Assembly: GCA_900320055.1 (NCBI GenBank)
Contig: ONQS01000009.1
Coordinates: forward strand, 1-64,000
Reading direction: 5' to 3'
DNA: 64,000 nt
Origin: an uncultured Prevotellaceae bacterium
GTDB taxonomy: Bacteria > Bacteroidota > Bacteroidia > Bacteroidales > Muribaculaceae
The stretch's first letter is position 1. Each line of letters opens with the position of its first letter. A program made the position numbers and the translations under genes. Of the stretch, positions 62,118 to 64,000 are shown in pieces. Under the pieces are notes generated by a model, which was not told where the DNA came from, made no database searches, and was given only the letters and a program-made list of their open reading frames with translations.

Positions 62118-64000
62118 TCACTGCTTTAGGTCTATCATTTCAATGATGGCCTGTTCCAATGACTTGGCATCCATGCCACAACGTTCATACAACTCGGCTA
62201 CCGTGCCTTGATGTACAAACTCGTCTTGGACGCCGAGCATCTTCAGATGGTTATGCCGGTCGTGAGTGGTCATCCACTCGCTGACGGCCGATCCCAATCC
62301 GCCTACCACGGTGCCGTCCTCGATTGTGATGAGGCTATGGTAACGGCTTGTGGCTTCGTCAAGTATCTGCTCGTCGATGGGCTTCAGGTAGATCATGTCG
62401 TAATGGCCCACCTCGATGCCGCGCTCCTTGAGCCGCTTGATGACCTCAATCACTTCGTTGCCGATGTGGCCGATGCTTAACACGGCCACTCCGTTGCCCT
62501 CGCTCATGCGACGGCCGCGCCCGATGGGCAACACCTCCATCTCGTTGTGCCAGTCGGTAAGGACGCCCTTGCCTCGGGGATACCGGATCGCAAACGGGCC
62601 CATGCCTGGCTGCTGGGCTGTGAACATGAGATTGCGCAAGTCGTGCTCGTTGATGGGCGAAGTAACCGTCATGCCGGGTATGCAGCGCAGGTAGGCCAGA
62701 TCAAACAGGCCATGGTGCGTAACGCCGTCCTCACCGACGATTCCGCCACGGTCGATGCAGAATGTCACAGGCAAGCCTTGGATGGCAACGTCGTGGATGA
62801 TGGAGTCATAGCCTCGCTGCAGGAATGTGCTGTAGATCGCACAATAGGGGTGCATGCCGTCCTTAGCCAAGCCTCCGGCAAAGGTTACCGCATGCCCCTC
62901 GCTGATGCCGACATCAAAGGCACGCCGTGGCATGGCTTCCAGCATGAGCGACATCGAGGTGCCGCTTGGCATGGCGGCGGTGATGCCTACGATTTTGTCG
63001 TTCTGCTCAGCCAGTTCCACCAGGGTTTTGCCAAACACGTCCTGATACTTGATGGGACCGCCCTTGCTGCCCTTGGTGCGCTCGCCGGTCTGCTCATCAA
63101 ACTTGCCGGGCGCATGCCATGTGGCGGGGTCGGCTTCGGCAGCGGCAAATCCCTTGCCCTTGACGGTGCGCACATGCACCAGTTTGGGTCCGGTCATGTC
63201 CTTGATTTCACGGAAGATCTTGACCAGGCGCTTCACATCGTGGCCGTCATAGAGGCCAAAGTAGCGGATGTTCAGACCCTCAAAGATGTTCTGCTGGCCA
63301 GAGAATAGCGACTTGAGCGCGTTGCTGAAGCGCATAATCAGGCCCTTGCGGTTATCATTGATGACGTTGTGCCGGCGCAGAAACTGGTAGGTCTTGTAGC
63401 GCAACTTGTTATAGCGATGCGACGTGTGCAGGTCGCTCATGTAGGAACTCAAGGCTCCCACGTTTGCGTCAATCGCCATGTCATTGTCGTTCAGCACGAT
63501 GATCAGGTTGTTGGGATTGGTAGTGGCATTATTGATGCCCTCAAAGGCCAGTCCGCCACTGATGCTGGCGTCGCCGATGACAGCCACTACCTTGCGGTCC
63601 TTGTTGTCCTGCAATTCAGCGGCAATCGCCATACCCAAGGCGGCCGAGATGGAGTTGGACGCGTGGCCGGCGGTAAACGTGTCATATTTGCTCTCGGCAG
63701 GATTGGGAAATCCGCTCAGGCCGTCCAACTTGCGATTGTCGTCAAACTGGTCGCGGCGGCCCGTCAAGATCTTGTGCGCATAGGCCTGATGCCCAACATC
63801 CCACACCAACCGATCTTCGGGGGTGTTGAACACATAGTGCAGGGCCACCACAATCTCAACGGCTCCCATGCTTGAGGCAAAATGACCCGGGTTGCTCGAT
63901 AATTCGTGTATCATGTACTGCCTGAGTTCATGGCACACCTGCGGCAATTGGTCAATGTCCAGTTTGCGCAGGTCGTCGGGAGTGTCGATCTGTGCCAGTA
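62118..64000 (-). CDS. dxs: 1-deoxy-D-xylulose-5-phosphate synthase, 5' end outside window
   Basis: The frame stays open past 63947 to the window edge; the first complete codon begins at 63998 and reads LAQIDTPDDLRKLDIDQLP, matching the Dxs N-terminus. So the gene is truncated only by the window, lacking a few N-terminal codons. It has the TPP/Mg motif VIGDASISGGLAFEG, SNPGHFASSMG with the catalytic His, and the transketolase-type YCAIYSTFLQRGYDSIIHDV. The enzyme condenses pyruvate and glyceraldehyde 3-phosphate in the MEP isoprenoid pathway. It heads the dxs-trkA-trkH group. Confidence 0.96.
   Translation of the reverse strand, partial: LAQIDTPDDLRKLDIDQLPQVCHELRQYMIHELSSNPGHFASSMGAVEIVVALHYVFNTPEDRLVWDVGHQAYAHKILTGRRDQFDDNRKLDGLSGFPNPAESKYDTFTAGHASNSISAALGMAIAAELQDNKDRKVVAVIGDASISGGLAFEGINNATTNPNNLIIVLNDNDMAIDANVGALSSYMSDLHTSHRYNKLRYKTYQFLRRHNVINDNRKGLIMRFSNALKSLFSGQQNIFEGLNIRYFGLYDGHDVKRLVKIFREIKDMTGPKLVHVRTVKGKGFAAAEADPATWHAPGKFDEQTGERTKGSKGGPIKYQDVFGKTLVELAEQNDKIVGITAAMPSGTSMSLMLEAMPRRAFDVGISEGHAVTFAGGLAKDGMHPYCAIYSTFLQRGYDSIIHDVAIQGLPVTFCIDRGGIVGEDGVTHHGLFDLAYLRCIPGMTVTSPINEHDLRNLMFTAQQPGMGPFAIRYPRGKGVLTDWHNEMEVLPIGRGRRMSEGNGVAVLSIGHIGNEVIEVIKRLKERGIEVGHYDMIYLKPIDEQILDEATSRYHSLITIEDGTVVGGLGSAVSEWMTTHDRHNHLKMLGVQDEFVHQGTVAELYERCGMDAKSLEQAIIEMIDLKQ

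Overview
The window is about 64 kb of chromosomal DNA, probably from an anaerobic member of the Bacteroidales; I cannot resolve the family (Muribaculaceae- or Prevotella-like are both possible). Four things point there. Several genes have the Bacteroidetes promoter TTTG-N19/20-TAnnTTTG. Three secreted proteins end in C-terminal segments that look like type IX secretion (T9SS) sorting signals. Typical families of the phylum are present (Omp28, DUF6029, TPR-membrane-HTH regulators, TonB_C proteins). So are gene orders I associate with it (dxs-trkA-trkH, tgt-lptF-type permease, ftsK-lolA). Shine-Dalgarno sites are not evident. There is no phage, plasmid, rRNA operon, CRISPR array or complete insertion sequence, but two MITE-like inverted-repeat elements can be seen.

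Layout. 0-9.7 kb: tRNA-Ser, rpe, a DedA protein, a U32 peptidase-family protein, a nitrilase-family amidohydrolase, an acyltransferase, two tandem tRNA-Glu genes, a THUMP-like methyltransferase and a lipoprotein-type TPR/HTH regulator. 9.8-14.0 kb: the most unusual locus. It holds a serpin fused to a TonB C-terminal domain, two paralogues sharing a Cys/His-rich N-terminal module (one also carries two TonB_C domains), and a short radical SAM activase-like enzyme, packed 3-20 bp apart. 14.0-17.2 kb: a secreted coiled-coil protein, tgt and an LptF/LptG permease. 17.4-25.1 kb: a secreted T9SS-type protein, then a five-gene set of exported proteins (thioredoxin-like, DUF6029 barrel, Omp28 lipoprotein, dockerin protein, large Omp28-like protein). 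25.1-29.6 kb: uvrB, ygiQ and a PAP2 phosphatase, overlapping head to tail.

29.7-36.7 kb (minus strand): a complete glycine-cleavage set lplA-gcvT-gcvH-gcvPA-gcvPB-lpdA with split P-protein subunits and two strong intercistronic hairpins. 36.9-42.7 kb: a porin, two unrecognised genes, mazG, topB, a small Cys-rich membrane protein and tRNA-Cys. 43.4-47.0 kb: recJ-recQ (overlapping), with a leader of about 165 nt. 47.1-49.3 kb: a large SusE/SusF-like secreted protein. 49.7-52.6 kb: korAB. 52.6-56.8 kb: ftsK, a LolA-like gene and a DUF445 gene. 57.0-58.7 kb: a TPR-AraC regulator followed by a possible small RNA. 59.2-64.0 kb: dxs (cut by the window edge), trkA and trkH.

Most of the window is core metabolism and envelope biology. 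Glycine cleavage, lipoylation and KorAB fit fermentative amino-acid and 2-oxoacid metabolism. The accessory interest lies in the 9.9-13.9 kb locus, the 19.5-25.1 kb redox/secretion cluster and the MITE-like elements.
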